Positions 25,029 to 34,866 of a stretch of DNA of 64,000 nt are shown piece by piece; position 1 is the first letter of the stretch; every line of letters starts with the position of its first letter. Under the pieces are notes generated by a model that was given only the letters and a program-made list of their open reading frames with translations, was not told where the DNA came from and did not search any database. This DNA comes from Roseburia inulinivorans DSM 16841. GTDB lineage: Bacteria > Bacillota > Clostridia > Lachnospirales > Lachnospiraceae. The translations under genes and the position numbers were made by a program. Location of the stretch: positions 1 through 64,000 of the forward strand of contig NZ_ACFY01000086.1 of the NCBI RefSeq assembly GCF_000174195.1, read 5' to 3'.

Positions 25029-25178
25029 GTGCGCACGAAAATAACACTGGCATGTACAGAATGCAAGAATCGTAATTACAACACGACAAAAGACAAGAAA
25101 GCTCATCCAGACAGAATGGAAACCAAAAAGTATTGTAGATTCTGTAAGACTCATACATTACACAAGGAAACCAAATAG
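25029..25178 (+). CDS. rpmG: 50S ribosomal protein L33
   Basis: A 49-residue protein of the large subunit. The translation begins [20 protein letters not shown] (GTG start) and carries two CxxC pairs (CTEC and CRFC), so this is the zinc-binding form. The end THTLHKETK is typical. GGAGGTGGAAGTT precedes the GTG. The rpmG-secE-nusG order is universal in Firmicutes. Confidence 0.96.
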   Translation: MRTKITLACTECKNRNYNTTKDKKAHPDRMETKKYCRFCKTHTLHKETK

Positions 25179-25203
25179 TTTAGCTGGGTGAAGGAGTGAG
25201 AAA

Positions 25204-25452
25204 ATGGGAGAAACCGAGAAATTAGTAAAAGCTCCGGAAAATGGTCAGCACATGAGCCTGCTGGCGAAAATGTCGAGCTGGTTTACCGGTCTCAAGGCTG
25301 AATTCAACAAGATTATTTGGCCAGACAAACAATCACTTGCAAGACAGACAGGAGCCGTTGTTGCGACGTCTGTTGTTTTAGGTCTTGTCATCGCCCTTCT
25401 GGATTTTTTGATCCAGTATGGCGTTGATTTCCTTGTAGGTTTAAGTTTTTAA
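25204..25452 (+). CDS. secE: preprotein translocase subunit SecE
   Basis: An 82-residue protein with one membrane helix at about residues 57-77, preceded by the conserved amphipathic segment GLKAEFNKIIWPDKQSLARQ. SecE clamps SecY in the SecYEG channel. It lies between rpmG and nusG, 25 bases after the former. Confidence 0.95.
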   Translation: MGETEKLVKAPENGQHMSLLAKMSSWFTGLKAEFNKIIWPDKQSLARQTGAVVATSVVLGLVIALLDFLIQYGVDFLVGLSF

Positions 25453-25470
25453 TTGGAGGCAAAGGTAATT

Positions 25471-25989
25471 ATGGCAGAAGCACACTGGTATGTAGTTCAT
25501 ACCTACTCAGGATATGAGAATAAGGTAAAAGCCAATATCGACAAGACAATCGAAAACAGACATCTGGAAGATCAGATCTTAGAGGTCCGTGTTCCGATGC
25601 AGGACGTTGTTGAGTTGAAGAATGGCGCAAATAAAACCGTATCAAAGAAGATGTTTCCGGGATACGTACTTATCAATATGGTTATGAATGATGACACCTG
25701 GTATGTTGTCAGAAATACCCGTGGTGTTACCGGATTCGTTGGTCCGGGAAGCAAGCCGGTACCGCTTACCGATATGGAAATGAAACCATTAGGTATCAAG
25801 ACTGAGAACGTTGAGGTTGATTTTGCAGAGGGTGACACAGTGACTGTTATCGGCGGCGTCTGGAAGGATACCGTTGGTGTGATCCAGTCCATGAACCACA
25901 GCAAGCAGATCGTTACCATCAATGTGGAACTTTTTGGTCGCGAAACACCAGTAGAAATAAGTTTCGCAGATATTAAGCTTATGAAATAA
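25471..25989 (+). CDS. nusG: transcription termination/antitermination factor NusG
   Basis: A 172-residue protein starting MAEAHWYVVHTYSGYENKVK. The NGN domain (residues 1 to about 110; MFPGYVLINMVMNDDTWYVV, TRGVTGFVG) binds RNA polymerase, and the KOW domain (about 120-172; EGDTVTVIGGVWKDTVGVIQ) follows. TTGGAGGCAAAGGTAATT precedes the ATG at 25471; an in-frame ATG six codons earlier would abut the SecE stop. Confidence 0.97.
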   Translation: MAEAHWYVVHTYSGYENKVKANIDKTIENRHLEDQILEVRVPMQDVVELKNGANKTVSKKMFPGYVLINMVMNDDTWYVVRNTRGVTGFVGPGSKPVPLTDMEMKPLGIKTENVEVDFAEGDTVTVIGGVWKDTVGVIQSMNHSKQIVTINVELFGRETPVEISFADIKLMK

Positions 25990-26037
25990 GCAGACTTGTA
26001 TGACAAGTTCAAAATTTATTAAGGAGGCAATTTTCCA

Positions 26038-26463
26038 ATGGCAAAGAAAGTAGAAGGATACATCAAATTGCAGATTCCTGCGGGCAAGGCTACACCTGCT
26101 CCTCCAGTTGGACCTGCACTTGGACAGCACGGCGTTAACATCGTTGAATTTACAAAACAGTTCAACGCAAGAACAGCCGATCAGGGAGATTTAATCATTC
26201 CTGTAGTTATTACAGTATACGCAGACAGAAGCTTCAGCTTCGTTACAAAGACACCACCTGCTCCTGTATTAATTAAGAAAGCCTGCAACATCAAATCTGG
26301 TTCTGCTACACCGAACAAGGCAAAAGTTGCTACACTTTCCAAAGCAAAATTACAGGAAATCGCAGAATTAAAAATGCCAGACTTAAATGCAGCATCTCTT
26401 GAGGCAGCTATGAGCATGATCGCAGGAACTGCAAGAAGTATGGGTGTTACTGTAGAAGAATAA
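26038..26463 (+). CDS. rplK: 50S ribosomal protein L11
   Basis: A 141-residue protein of the GTPase-associated centre. The N-terminal domain has [20 protein letters not shown] and the C-terminal RNA-binding domain ends [16 protein letters not shown]. Full length for the family, with an AAGGAGG ribosome site. Confidence 0.98.
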   Translation: MAKKVEGYIKLQIPAGKATPAPPVGPALGQHGVNIVEFTKQFNARTADQGDLIIPVVITVYADRSFSFVTKTPPAPVLIKKACNIKSGSATPNKAKVATLSKAKLQEIAELKMPDLNAASLEAAMSMIAGTARSMGVTVEE

Positions 26464-26525
26464 GATTTTACAGTACAGGCCGGACGGTTTAACCACACCG
26501 GCAGATAGTCACTATGAACGATTAT

Positions 26526-26554
26526 GTGGGAGGGACCTCTCCCGATAATACCAC
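26526..26554 (+). promoter_or_regulatory. L1-binding mRNA element (mimic of the 23S rRNA L1 site)
   Basis: GTGG at 26526-26529 pairs with CCAC at 26551-26554. GGGAG inside pairs with CTCCC, and the asymmetric loop GATAATA precedes CCAC. This reproduces the GTGGGAGG ... GA-ATACCAC signature of the L1 site in 23S rRNA. It ends 16 bases before the rplA start and overlaps its translation initiation region, the position expected for L1 autoregulation. Confidence 0.75.
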
Positions 26555-26570
26555 CAGGAGGTTTTTTAGA

Positions 26571-27266
26571 ATGAAAAGAGGAAAGAAATATCAGGACGCT
26601 GTTAAGAATTTCGACAAAGCAGCTCAGTACGATGTTGCTGAAGCAATCAGCTTAGTAAAGAAAAACGCAACAGCTAAATTTGATGAGACAATCGAACTTC
26701 ACATCAGAACAGGTTGTGATGGACGTCATGCAGAACAGCAGATCCGTGGTGCGGTTGTATTACCACACGGAACAGGAAAAACTGTTAAAGTATTAGTATT
26801 CGCAAAGGGTACTAAATTAGATGAAGCACAGGCAGCTGGAGCTGACTACGTTGGTGGAGAGGAATTAATTCCAAAGATCCAGAACGAAGGATGGTTAGAT
26901 TTCGACGTTGTTGTTGCTACACCTGATATGATGGGTGTTGTTGGACGTTTAGGACGTGTATTAGGACCTAAAGGTTTAATGCCAAACCCAAAAGCTGGAA
27001 CAGTTACTATGGACGTTACAAAAGCTGTTAACGACATCAAAGCTGGTAAGATTGAATACAGATTGGACAAAACAAACATTATCCACGTGCCAGTTGGAAA
27101 AGCTTCTTTTACAGAAGAACAGTTAAGCGACAACTTCCAGACCCTTATGGGAGCTATCAACAAAGCTAAGCCTTCAAGCTTAAAAGGTCAGTACATTAAG
27201 AGTGCAACAATCACTTCTACAATGGGACCTGGTGTAAAATTAAACGTAGTTAAGATTGCTCAGTAA
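26571..27266 (+). CDS. rplA: 50S ribosomal protein L1
   Basis: A 231-residue protein of the L1 stalk. It starts [20 protein letters not shown] after CAGGAGG. The longer frame opens inside the L1-binding mRNA element and is not used. Family blocks include [39 protein letters not shown] and [19 protein letters not shown]. It is co-transcribed with rplK and is likely self-limited through the element immediately upstream. Confidence 0.97.
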   Translation: MKRGKKYQDAVKNFDKAAQYDVAEAISLVKKNATAKFDETIELHIRTGCDGRHAEQQIRGAVVLPHGTGKTVKVLVFAKGTKLDEAQAAGADYVGGEELIPKIQNEGWLDFDVVVATPDMMGVVGRLGRVLGPKGLMPNPKAGTVTMDVTKAVNDIKAGKIEYRLDKTNIIHVPVGKASFTEEQLSDNFQTLMGAINKAKPSSLKGQYIKSATITSTMGPGVKLNVVKIAQ

Positions 27267-27288
27267 TCAGAATTATTTTTAATTTTTG

Positions 27289-27317
27289 TTGACAACCCCA
27301 ATATACAATGTTATAAT
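27289..27317 (+). promoter_or_regulatory. promoter of rplJL
   Basis: Consensus TTGACA at 27289-27294 and TATAAT at 27312-27317 with a 17-base spacer. It begins 23 bases after the rplA stop, giving rplJL an independent, strong start. Confidence 0.85.
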
Positions 27318-27324
27318 GCACAAG

Positions 27325-27479
27325 GCGTTGTGAGAACAGCGTCTTGCATATTGCCGAAGACAGTAGGTGCCTGACAGGCGTAACACTAGACCTACCGAGG
27401 AGATCTTATAGATGAATTTCATCTATAGCAGAATCATTTATGATTTTATACCTCTCTGTCTTTGACAGAGAGGTTTTTT
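27325..27479 (+). ncRNA. L10 leader with attenuator
   Basis: The 5' leader of rplJ contains the L10(L12)4-binding fold region (about 27325-27420, including GTAGGTGCCTGACAGGCG and CTAGACCTACC, which pair as GTAGGT/ACCTAC). It is followed by a clear intrinsic terminator, CCTCTCTGTC TTT GACAGAGAGG with a T6 tract at 27451-27479. This is the known leader class in which excess L10 promotes premature termination. Confidence 0.85.
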
Positions 27480-27562
27480 AGTGATAAACCTCAACGTCTT
27501 TTATGCAGTCATGCAGTGGTTTTTGATCACTGCCCAAAATAATAAAAGGAGGTGCACGATTC

Positions 27563-28102
27563 GTGGCAAAAGTAGAACTTAAACAGCCTATCGTACAGGA
27601 AATTTCTGAAAACATCAAAGATGCACAGTCAGTAGTAGTTGTTGACTACCGTGGACTTACTGTTGCAGAAGATACTCAGTTACGTAAAGCATTAAGAGAA
27701 GCTGGTGTTTCTTACAAAGTTTATAAGAATACATTAGTTAACCGTGCTATTGCAGGAACTGAATTCGAAAGCTTAAAAGAGTCTCTTGAAGGACCAAGCG
27801 CATTCGCTATTTCTAAAGACGATGCAACAGCTCCAGCAAGAATCCTGGCAAAATTTGCAAAGACAGCTCCAGCTCTTGAAATCAAAGCCGGTGTTGTAGA
27901 AGGAACTTTCTACGATGCAAATGGTATGAAAGCTATCGCAAATGTACCATCAAGAGAAGAACTTCTTTCCAAATTACTTGGAAGCTTACAGTCTCCTATC
28001 ACCAACCTTGCTCGTGTTCTTAACCAGATCGCAGAGAACGGTGGTGCAGTAGCTACAGAAGCTGCTCCGGCAGAAGAAGCAGCAGCTCCAGCTGAGGCTT
28101 AA
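27563..28102 (+). CDS. rplJ: 50S ribosomal protein L10
   Basis: A 179-residue stalk base protein. The GTG start follows AAAAGGAGGTGC. SVVVVDYRGLTVAEDTQLRK, LREAGVSYKVYKNTL and GPSAFAISKDDATAPARIL are family blocks. The C-terminal helix that anchors L7/L12 dimers is followed by an Ala/Glu-rich tail (EEAAAPAEA) as in many Clostridia. Confidence 0.97.
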   Translation: MAKVELKQPIVQEISENIKDAQSVVVVDYRGLTVAEDTQLRKALREAGVSYKVYKNTLVNRAIAGTEFESLKESLEGPSAFAISKDDATAPARILAKFAKTAPALEIKAGVVEGTFYDANGMKAIANVPSREELLSKLLGSLQSPITNLARVLNQIAENGGAVATEAAPAEEAAAPAEA

Positions 28103-28193
28103 TCAGCAAACAGAGATCCTGTCAGACAGGAATGAAATCAAGAATCACCGGTAACAGCCGGTCAATAATTAAATTTTAATGGAGGAAATTAAA

Positions 28194-28568
28194 ATGGCAA
28201 AATTAACAACAGCAGAATTTATTGAAGCTATCAAAGAGTTAAGCGTATTAGAATTAAATGATTTAGTAAAAGCTTGTGAAGAAGAATTTGGCGTATCTGC
28301 AGCAGCAGGCGTTGTAGTAGCAGCAGCAGGCGGAGAAGCAGCAGCAGCTGAAGAGAAAACAGAGTTCGACGTAGAGTTAACAGAAGTTGGACCAAACAAA
28401 GTTAAAGTTATCAAAGTTGTTCGTGAAGCAACAGGATTAGGATTAAAAGAAGCTAAGGACTTAGTTGATGGAGCTCCTAAGATCCTTAAAGAAGCAGCTG
28501 ACAAAGCTACAGCTGATGATATCAAAGCTAAACTTGAAGCTGAAGGCGCTAAAGTTACTCTTAAATAA
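28194..28568 (+). CDS. rplL: 50S ribosomal protein L7/L12
   Basis: A 124-residue protein of the ribosomal stalk that recruits translation GTPases. The N-terminal dimerisation part begins [20 protein letters not shown], an Ala/Gly-rich hinge follows ([14 protein letters not shown]), and the C-terminal globular domain contains [20 protein letters not shown] and [15 protein letters not shown]. The ATG at 28194 has TGGAGGAAATTAAA upstream. Confidence 0.98.
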   Translation: MAKLTTAEFIEAIKELSVLELNDLVKACEEEFGVSAAAGVVVAAAGGEAAAAEEKTEFDVELTEVGPNKVKVIKVVREATGLGLKEAKDLVDGAPKILKEAADKATADDIKAKLEAEGAKVTLK

Positions 28569-28599
28569 TTTCATTATTTTTGAAAAAACAGCTATTTTA

Positions 28600-28630
28600 A
28601 AGCCATGGTGTGTGCACCATGGCTTTTTTT
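28600..28630 (+). terminator. terminator of rplJL
   Basis: AAAGCCATGGTG and CACCATGGCTTT form a perfect stem with a short loop and a T8 tail. Confidence 0.85.
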
Positions 28631-28690
28631 TGCGCACATGCAATTATATGTCGCTTTTTGACATTTGTTGGTAAAAATGATGAATAACCA

Positions 28691-28719
28691 TTGCTTTCAC
28701 TGAAAAAAGAATGTACAAT
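28691..28719 (+). promoter_or_regulatory. likely vegetative promoter of the chemoreceptor gene
   Basis: TTGCTT at 28691-28696, 17-base spacer, TACAAT at 28714-28719. I looked for a sigma-28 motif here and found none. Confidence 0.45.
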
Positions 28720-28754
28720 AGTGATAATACGAAAATAGAAAAGGTGCGAACCAC

Positions 28755-30593
28755 ATGAAGAACAAAACGCAGAAAAACGAAATGAAAACGATAATTCCAA
28801 AACAGAAAAAACAGCGGTCAGTGAAAAAGGAGAAAAGCGCAGTGACAAAGAAAACTGCTAAAAAAACCAGAAACAGCAGCATGGCAGTCAAACTGGTGGC
28901 AATTCTTGTACTGATGGTAGCTGTGACCATGGTATCAAATGTGATTAACTATGATGCAATGGTGAAGATGAACCATTCAATCAAAGATGTCACAGACAGC
29001 AAAGTGCCGGATCTGCAGAATGCTTACAACATACAGTATAGTCTTGAAGCAGTACAGAAGGATTTCTATCGTTATCTTGCGACAACAAAAGGTGAGACAA
29101 GCCATACAGAAGCCAGAAATGATTATGCAGCGGATCGGGAGGCTGTGGCTGATCTTGTGCAACAGATGTATGATGCCACAGAGGGTGACGGACAGAAACA
29201 GATTATGCAGAAAATCTATGATGGTGTGAACAATGTTCTGGAACGTATGGACAATGCCATGGAAAAATACGACGATGGAAAGACTGGAAAAGTTTCCATC
29301 GAAGTCAATGTGATCCGTGTCTGCATGGAAGAGGTGAATACTTATATTACCGGAATCCAGCAGAAGAGTGTGAATGAGATGGATGAGGCAACAGCCCAGT
29401 CACATGCTACCTATCAGGCAGTTTCCAAGGTGTGCGTTGGAATGGCTGCGGTATCTATTCTTGTTGGAATAGCTGGAATTCTTGTTATTCTGATCGGCGT
29501 TGTGAAACCAATGCGCGCAGCAACCAGCGATCTCATGAAGATGATCACTGAGATCGATGGGGGAAGTGGTAATCTTACTGCACATCTGAAGGTCAGAGGC
29601 AATGATGAGATCGGACAGATGGTTCGTGGATTCAACCAGTTTATAGATGTATTGAGAAATCTGATCGAGAAGATAAAAAAAGGTTCCGGAGAACTCGAAC
29701 ATACAGCTGCGAGCGTTGACAACGGAATCCGTGCAGCGGGCGATAAGATCACAGGCACATCTGCGACGATGGAACAGCTGGCAGCCAGCATGGAGGAAGT
29801 ATCCGCAACCGTTATTAATATTACTGAGAACATTGAGAGTATCCGAAAAGATATCACAGTTATGGCGGATAAGACGGGAGAGGGACTTGAACGTGTGGAC
29901 AGTATCCGCCAGAAGGCAGAGGGTATGAAGGCAGATGCAACTGCAAGCCAGGTGTCAGCATCCGATATGGTGGCGCGTATTTCAGGAGAACTCTCCACTG
30001 CGATTGAACAGAGCAAACAGGTGGAAGAGATCAATAAGCTTACAGATGAGATCTTGTCAATTTCTTCACAGACAAATCTTCTTGCATTGAATGCTTCCAT
30101 TGAAGCAGCAAGAGCCGGGGAAGCCGGAAAAGGCTTTGCGGTCGTTGCAGATGAGATTCGGAAGCTTGCGGATGAAAGCAGAAATACAGCTAATGGAATT
30201 CAGAATATCAGTAAGATGGTAACAGAATCGGTAGAAAACTTAGCTGGAAATGCGGGCAAGATGCTTGATTTTGTAAATCAGGATGTATTGAATGACTACA
30301 AGGGAATGGTTGAATCCGGTGAGACTTACAATGAGGATGCCGTACAGATGAATGAGATGATGCAGGATCTTCAGAATGTAGCAGAGAATCTCCGCCGGGC
30401 TGCAAATGAAATTTCGGAGGCTGCAGATGGCGTGTCCAATGCAGTGAACCAGAGTGCAGCGGGCGTGTCCAATGCGGCAGAGTACACTTCTGAACTTGCG
30501 GGCCATATGACCGGAATCAATGAATCTGTTGAGAAGAATGTGAACATCGCAGAATCATTGAAGAATGAAGTTGCAGGATTCCAGTGTGAATAA
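28755..30593 (+). CDS. methyl-accepting chemotaxis protein
   Basis: A 612-residue transmembrane chemoreceptor. A long Lys-rich cytoplasmic N-terminus (1-42) precedes TM1 (about 43-66). The periplasmic-side four-helix sensor spans about 67-222, TM2 is at about 225-248, and HAMP follows. The signalling hairpin tip contains [20 protein letters not shown] with [21 protein letters not shown] at about 426-475, identical to the CheA/CheW-binding consensus. No C-terminal CheR pentapeptide is seen. Its location between rplL and rpoB is unusual. It has its own promoter and terminator. Confidence 0.96.
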   Translation: MKNKTQKNEMKTIIPKQKKQRSVKKEKSAVTKKTAKKTRNSSMAVKLVAILVLMVAVTMVSNVINYDAMVKMNHSIKDVTDSKVPDLQNAYNIQYSLEAVQKDFYRYLATTKGETSHTEARNDYAADREAVADLVQQMYDATEGDGQKQIMQKIYDGVNNVLERMDNAMEKYDDGKTGKVSIEVNVIRVCMEEVNTYITGIQQKSVNEMDEATAQSHATYQAVSKVCVGMAAVSILVGIAGILVILIGVVKPMRAATSDLMKMITEIDGGSGNLTAHLKVRGNDEIGQMVRGFNQFIDVLRNLIEKIKKGSGELEHTAASVDNGIRAAGDKITGTSATMEQLAASMEEVSATVINITENIESIRKDITVMADKTGEGLERVDSIRQKAEGMKADATASQVSASDMVARISGELSTAIEQSKQVEEINKLTDEILSISSQTNLLALNASIEAARAGEAGKGFAVVADEIRKLADESRNTANGIQNISKMVTESVENLAGNAGKMLDFVNQDVLNDYKGMVESGETYNEDAVQMNEMMQDLQNVAENLRRAANEISEAADGVSNAVNQSAAGVSNAAEYTSELAGHMTGINESVEKNVNIAESLKNEVAGFQCE

Positions 30594-30660
30594 ATGATAG
30601 CGACTGCAGCTTTGAAATAATACATAAGACAAAATAGAAATATAAAACACTATATATAGA

Positions 30661-30711
30661 AGAAACAGATACACAATATACTACGGATAGGTATCTGTTT
30701 CTTCTTTTTTA
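30661..30711 (+). terminator. terminator of the chemoreceptor gene
   Basis: AGAAACAGATAC and GTATCTGTTTCT pair perfectly (12 bp) and are followed by TCTTTTTT. Confidence 0.85.
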
Positions 30712-30750
30712 TAAATACTAATAAATTTATTAGAAAAAATGAAATTTATC

Positions 30751-30780
30751 TTGACGATTTTGCTTGACTTGATATATAAT
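30751..30780 (+). promoter_or_regulatory. promoter of rpoBC
   Basis: TTGACG at 30751-30756 and TATAAT at 30775-30780, spacer 18. The leader of about 125 bases to rpoB contains several short hairpins (for example TGCAC/GTGCA at about 30786-30803) but no family I recognise. Confidence 0.7.
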
Positions 30781-30914
30781 ATACGTTGCACTATTGTGGT
30801 GCAGTAGGCTTATAGCCATAAGATGTGAGTGTTCACATACCGCATATATAGGCGGTAGATGCAATACAACAGGCAATTTGTTTGTTGAGAATAAAAACGA
30901 GAGGTGAAACGTCA

Positions 30915-33900
30915 ATGGAGAAAAACAGAATACGTCCGGTGAAAGCCGGAAAAGGCATGCGTATGAGTTACTCAAGACAGAAAGAGGTATTGGAAATGCC
31001 AAACCTTATAGAAGTTCAGAAAGACTCCTATAAGTGGTTTTTGGACGAAGGCTTAAAAGAAGTTTTCGACGATATCTCTCCGATTGCAGATTATAGCGGT
31101 CATCTGAGTCTGGAATTTGTAGATTTTACATTATGCGAAGATGATGTAAAGTACACAATCCCTGAGTGCAAAGAAAGAGACGCAACATATGCAGCACCTT
31201 TAAAGGTAAAGGTAAGACTTCACAACAAAGAAACTGATGAAATCAACGAGCATGAAATTTTCATGGGCGACCTTCCTTTGATGACTGAAACTGGAACTTT
31301 CGTAATCAATGGTGCAGAGCGAGTAATCGTCAGCCAGCTGGTTCGTTCCCCTGGTATCTATTATGGTATCTCTCACGATAAAGTGGGTAAACAATTGTAT
31401 TCTTGTACTGTAATTCCAAACCGTGGAGCTTGGTTAGAGTATGAAACAGACTCCAATGACGTATTTTACGTTCGTGTAGATAGAACCAGAAAAGTGCCGA
31501 TCACAGTATTGATCCGTGCGCTTGGTGTTGGAAGCAACCAGGAAATCATTGATTTATTTGGTGAGGAACCTAAGATCGTTGCAAGTTTTGGCAAGGATGT
31601 TGCTACAAATTACGAAGAAGGACTTCTTGAATTATATAAGAAAATCAGACCAGGCGAGCCGCTTTCAGTAGAAAGTGCGGAGAGCCTTATTAATGCTATG
31701 TTCTTTGACCCAAGAAGATATGATCTTGCAAAGGTAGGACGTTATAAGTTCAATAAGAAGTTAGCATTAAAGAACCGTATCAACGGACATGTTCTTGCAG
31801 AAGATGTTGTTGATGTGACAACTGGTGAGATCATCGCAGAAGCAGGTACAGAAGTAACCCGTTCTTTAGCTGATGATATCCAGAATGCAGCAGTTCCATA
31901 TGTATGGATTCAGACTGAGACAAGAAACGTAAAAGTTCTTTCTTCTATGATGGTAGATTTAAGACATTACGTTGACTGCGATCCAAAGGAACTTGGCATT
32001 ACAGAATTAGTTTACTACCCGATTCTTGCACAGTTAATGGAAGAAAATCCGGATGTGGAAGATTTAAAAGAAGCAATTAAGAAAAATGTACATGATCTGA
32101 TTCCAAAGCATATTACAAAAGATGATATCTTCGCATCCATTAATTATAATATGCATTTAGAGTATGGTATTGGTCATGATGATGATATCGACCATTTGGG
32201 CAACAGACGTATCCGTGCGGTTGGCGAATTATTACAGAACCAGTACAGAATCGGACTTTCCAGATTAGAGAGAGTTGTCCGTGAAAGAATGACGACACTT
32301 GACCTGGATGGTATTTCTCCACAGAGTTTAATTAACATCAAACCGGTAACTGCAGCAGTGAAAGAGTTCTTCGGTTCTTCCCAGCTGTCTCAGTTCATGG
32401 ATCAGAACAACCCTCTTGGTGAGCTGACTCACAAGAGACGTTTATCTGCATTGGGACCTGGTGGTTTGTCCAGAGACCGTGCCGGATTCGAGGTTCGAGA
32501 CGTTCATTATTCTCACTATGGACGTATGTGTCCAATTGAGACGCCTGAAGGTCCTAACATCGGTCTGATCAACTCACTGGCAAGTTATGCGCGTATTAAT
32601 GAGTATGGTTTCATTGAAGCTCCATACCGTAAGATTGATAAATCAGATCCAAAGAATCCTCGTGTCACAGATGAAGTAGTCTACATGACAGCGGATGAAG
32701 AGGATAATTACCATGTAGCACAGGCGAACGAGGCACTTGATGCAGAGGGACATTTTGTTCGTAATTCTGTATCTGGTCGTTATCTGGATGAGACACAGGA
32801 ATATGAGAAGACCATGTTTGATTACATGGACGTATCTCCTAAGATGGTATTCTCTGTTGCGACTGCATTAATTCCGTTCTTACAGAACGATGATGCGAAC
32901 CGTGCGCTGATGGGATCAAACATGCAGCGTCAGGCAGTACCTCTTCTTACAACAGAAGCTCCTGTTGTTGGTACAGGTATGGAGACAAAAGCGGCCGTTG
33001 ACTCAGGTGTCTGCGTTGTTGCAAAAAAAGCAGGTACAATTGAAAGCTCTGAGTCCAATCAGATCATTGTAAAAAATGATGATGGAACAAGAGATGTATA
33101 CAAACTTACAAAGTTTTCAAGAAGTAACCAGTCAAACTGCTACAATCAGAGACCAATCGTATTCAAGGGTGACCATGTAGAGGTTGGTGAGGTTATCGCA
33201 GACGGACCATCTACTTCTAACGGAGAACTTGGACTTGGTAAGAACCCATTGATCGGATTTATGACCTGGGAAGGTTATAACTACGAGGATGCTGTTCTTT
33301 TAAGTGAGAGACTTGTACAGGATGATGTTTATACATCCATCCATATTGAAGAATATGAAGCAGAAGCACGTGACACCAAATTAGGACCGGAGGAGATTAC
33401 TCGTGACGTTCCAGGTGTCGGTGATGATGCATTAAAAGACCTTGATGAAAGAGGTATTATCCGTATCGGTGCAGAGGTTCGTGCCGGTGATATCTTAGTC
33501 GGAAAAGTTACTCCTAAGGGAGAGACAGAACTGACAGCAGAAGAGAGACTTCTCCGTGCAATTTTTGGTGAGAAGGCAAGAGAAGTACGTGATACTTCCT
33601 TAAAAAGTTCCTCACGGCGAATATGGTATCGTTGTGGAAGCCAAAGTATTTACAAGAGAAAACGGAGATGAGTTATCTCCAGGAGTAAACCAGGCAGTCC
33701 GCATTTACATTGCACAGAAGAGAAAAATCTCTGTCGGTGATAAGATGGCCGGCCGTCATGGTAACAAGGGTGTCGTTTCCCGTGTATTACCTGTAGAAGA
33801 TATGCCATTCCTTCCAAATGGTCGTCCTCTTGATATCGTATTGAATCCATTAGGTGTACCTTCCCGTATGAATATCGGTCAGGTCCTTGAGATTCACCTG

Positions 33901-34779
33901 AGTCTTGCTGCAAAAGCATTGGGATTCAATATTGCAACACCGGTATTTGATGGTGCAAAGGAAATTGATATCCAGGATACACTGGAATTGGCTAATGATT
34001 ATGTAAACTTCGAATGGGAAGATTTTGAAGCAAAATACAAAGATGTACTTGGCGAAGAAGTTATGAAGTACTTATGGGACAACAGAGACCACAGAGCACT
34101 GTGGAAAGGTGTTCCAATTTCCCGTGATGGAAAAGTTCAGCTGCGTGATGGACGTACCGGAGAACCATTTGATTCACCTGTAACAATCGGACACATGCAT
34201 TACCTGAAACTGCACCACCTGGTAGATGATAAGATCCATGCACGTTCTACTGGTCCTTACTCTTTAGTTACCCAGCAGCCACTTGGTGGTAAAGCGCAGT
34301 TCGGTGGACAGCGTTTCGGTGAGATGGAGGTTTGGGCACTGGAAGCTTACGGTGCAGCATATACCTTACAGGAAATCCTTACAGTGAAGTCTGATGACGT
34401 TGTAGGACGTGTTAAGACTTATGAGGCAATTATCAAAGGTGATAATATTCCTGAACCGGGAATTCCAGAATCATTCAAGGTATTACTGAAAGAGTTACAG
34501 TCCTTAGGACTTGATGTCACAGTATTAGATGACGAAGGAAATGAAGTTGAATTAATGGAAACAAGTGAGTACGGTAACACCGACCTGAACTCCATTATTT
34601 CAGGCGATAAAGATTTCGCTTTTGAAGACAGTGAATCATTCTCCAAGATGGGATTCACAAAGAAAGAATTTGATTCTGAAAACGAAGAACTTGTTGACGT
34701 AGAAGAAGAGGAAGACACCGATGCAGATGATGACTCTGATTTTTACGATGATATGCCGGAAGACAATTTCGAAGAGTAA
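30915..34779 (+). CDS. rpoB: RNA polymerase beta subunit, interrupted by one-base frameshift
   Basis: Catalytic beta subunit of RNA polymerase, about 1287 residues if the frame is restored. Reading starts [20 protein letters not shown] after GAGAGGTGAAACGTC and stays open to about 33605. There an A5 run (33602-33606) puts the frame out by one base, and translation would end at TGA 33669-33671. Removing one A restores [19 protein letters not shown] and continues through [18 protein letters not shown] and [20 protein letters not shown] to the acidic C-terminus at 34779. The total length is one base more than a multiple of three. As the gene is essential, an error in the A run is likely. The C-terminal acidic tail is typical of Clostridia. 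Confidence 0.95.
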
Positions 34780-34866
34780 ATAATCAATAAGCATTTAAGG
34801 TCTGTGCATCCGCACAGACCGATAAAGAGAGTCGATTCTGTAAAGTAGAGAAAGGGAGTGTCATAG

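Noticed and set aside
29414-30100. 228-codon antisense ORF inside the chemoreceptor gene
   Set aside because: It mirrors a biased coding sequence and has no ribosome site or family match.
33602-33606. Programmed frameshifting in rpoB
   Set aside because: No known bacterial rpoB uses it, there is no strong stimulatory element, and three other genes show the same kind of A-run slip.
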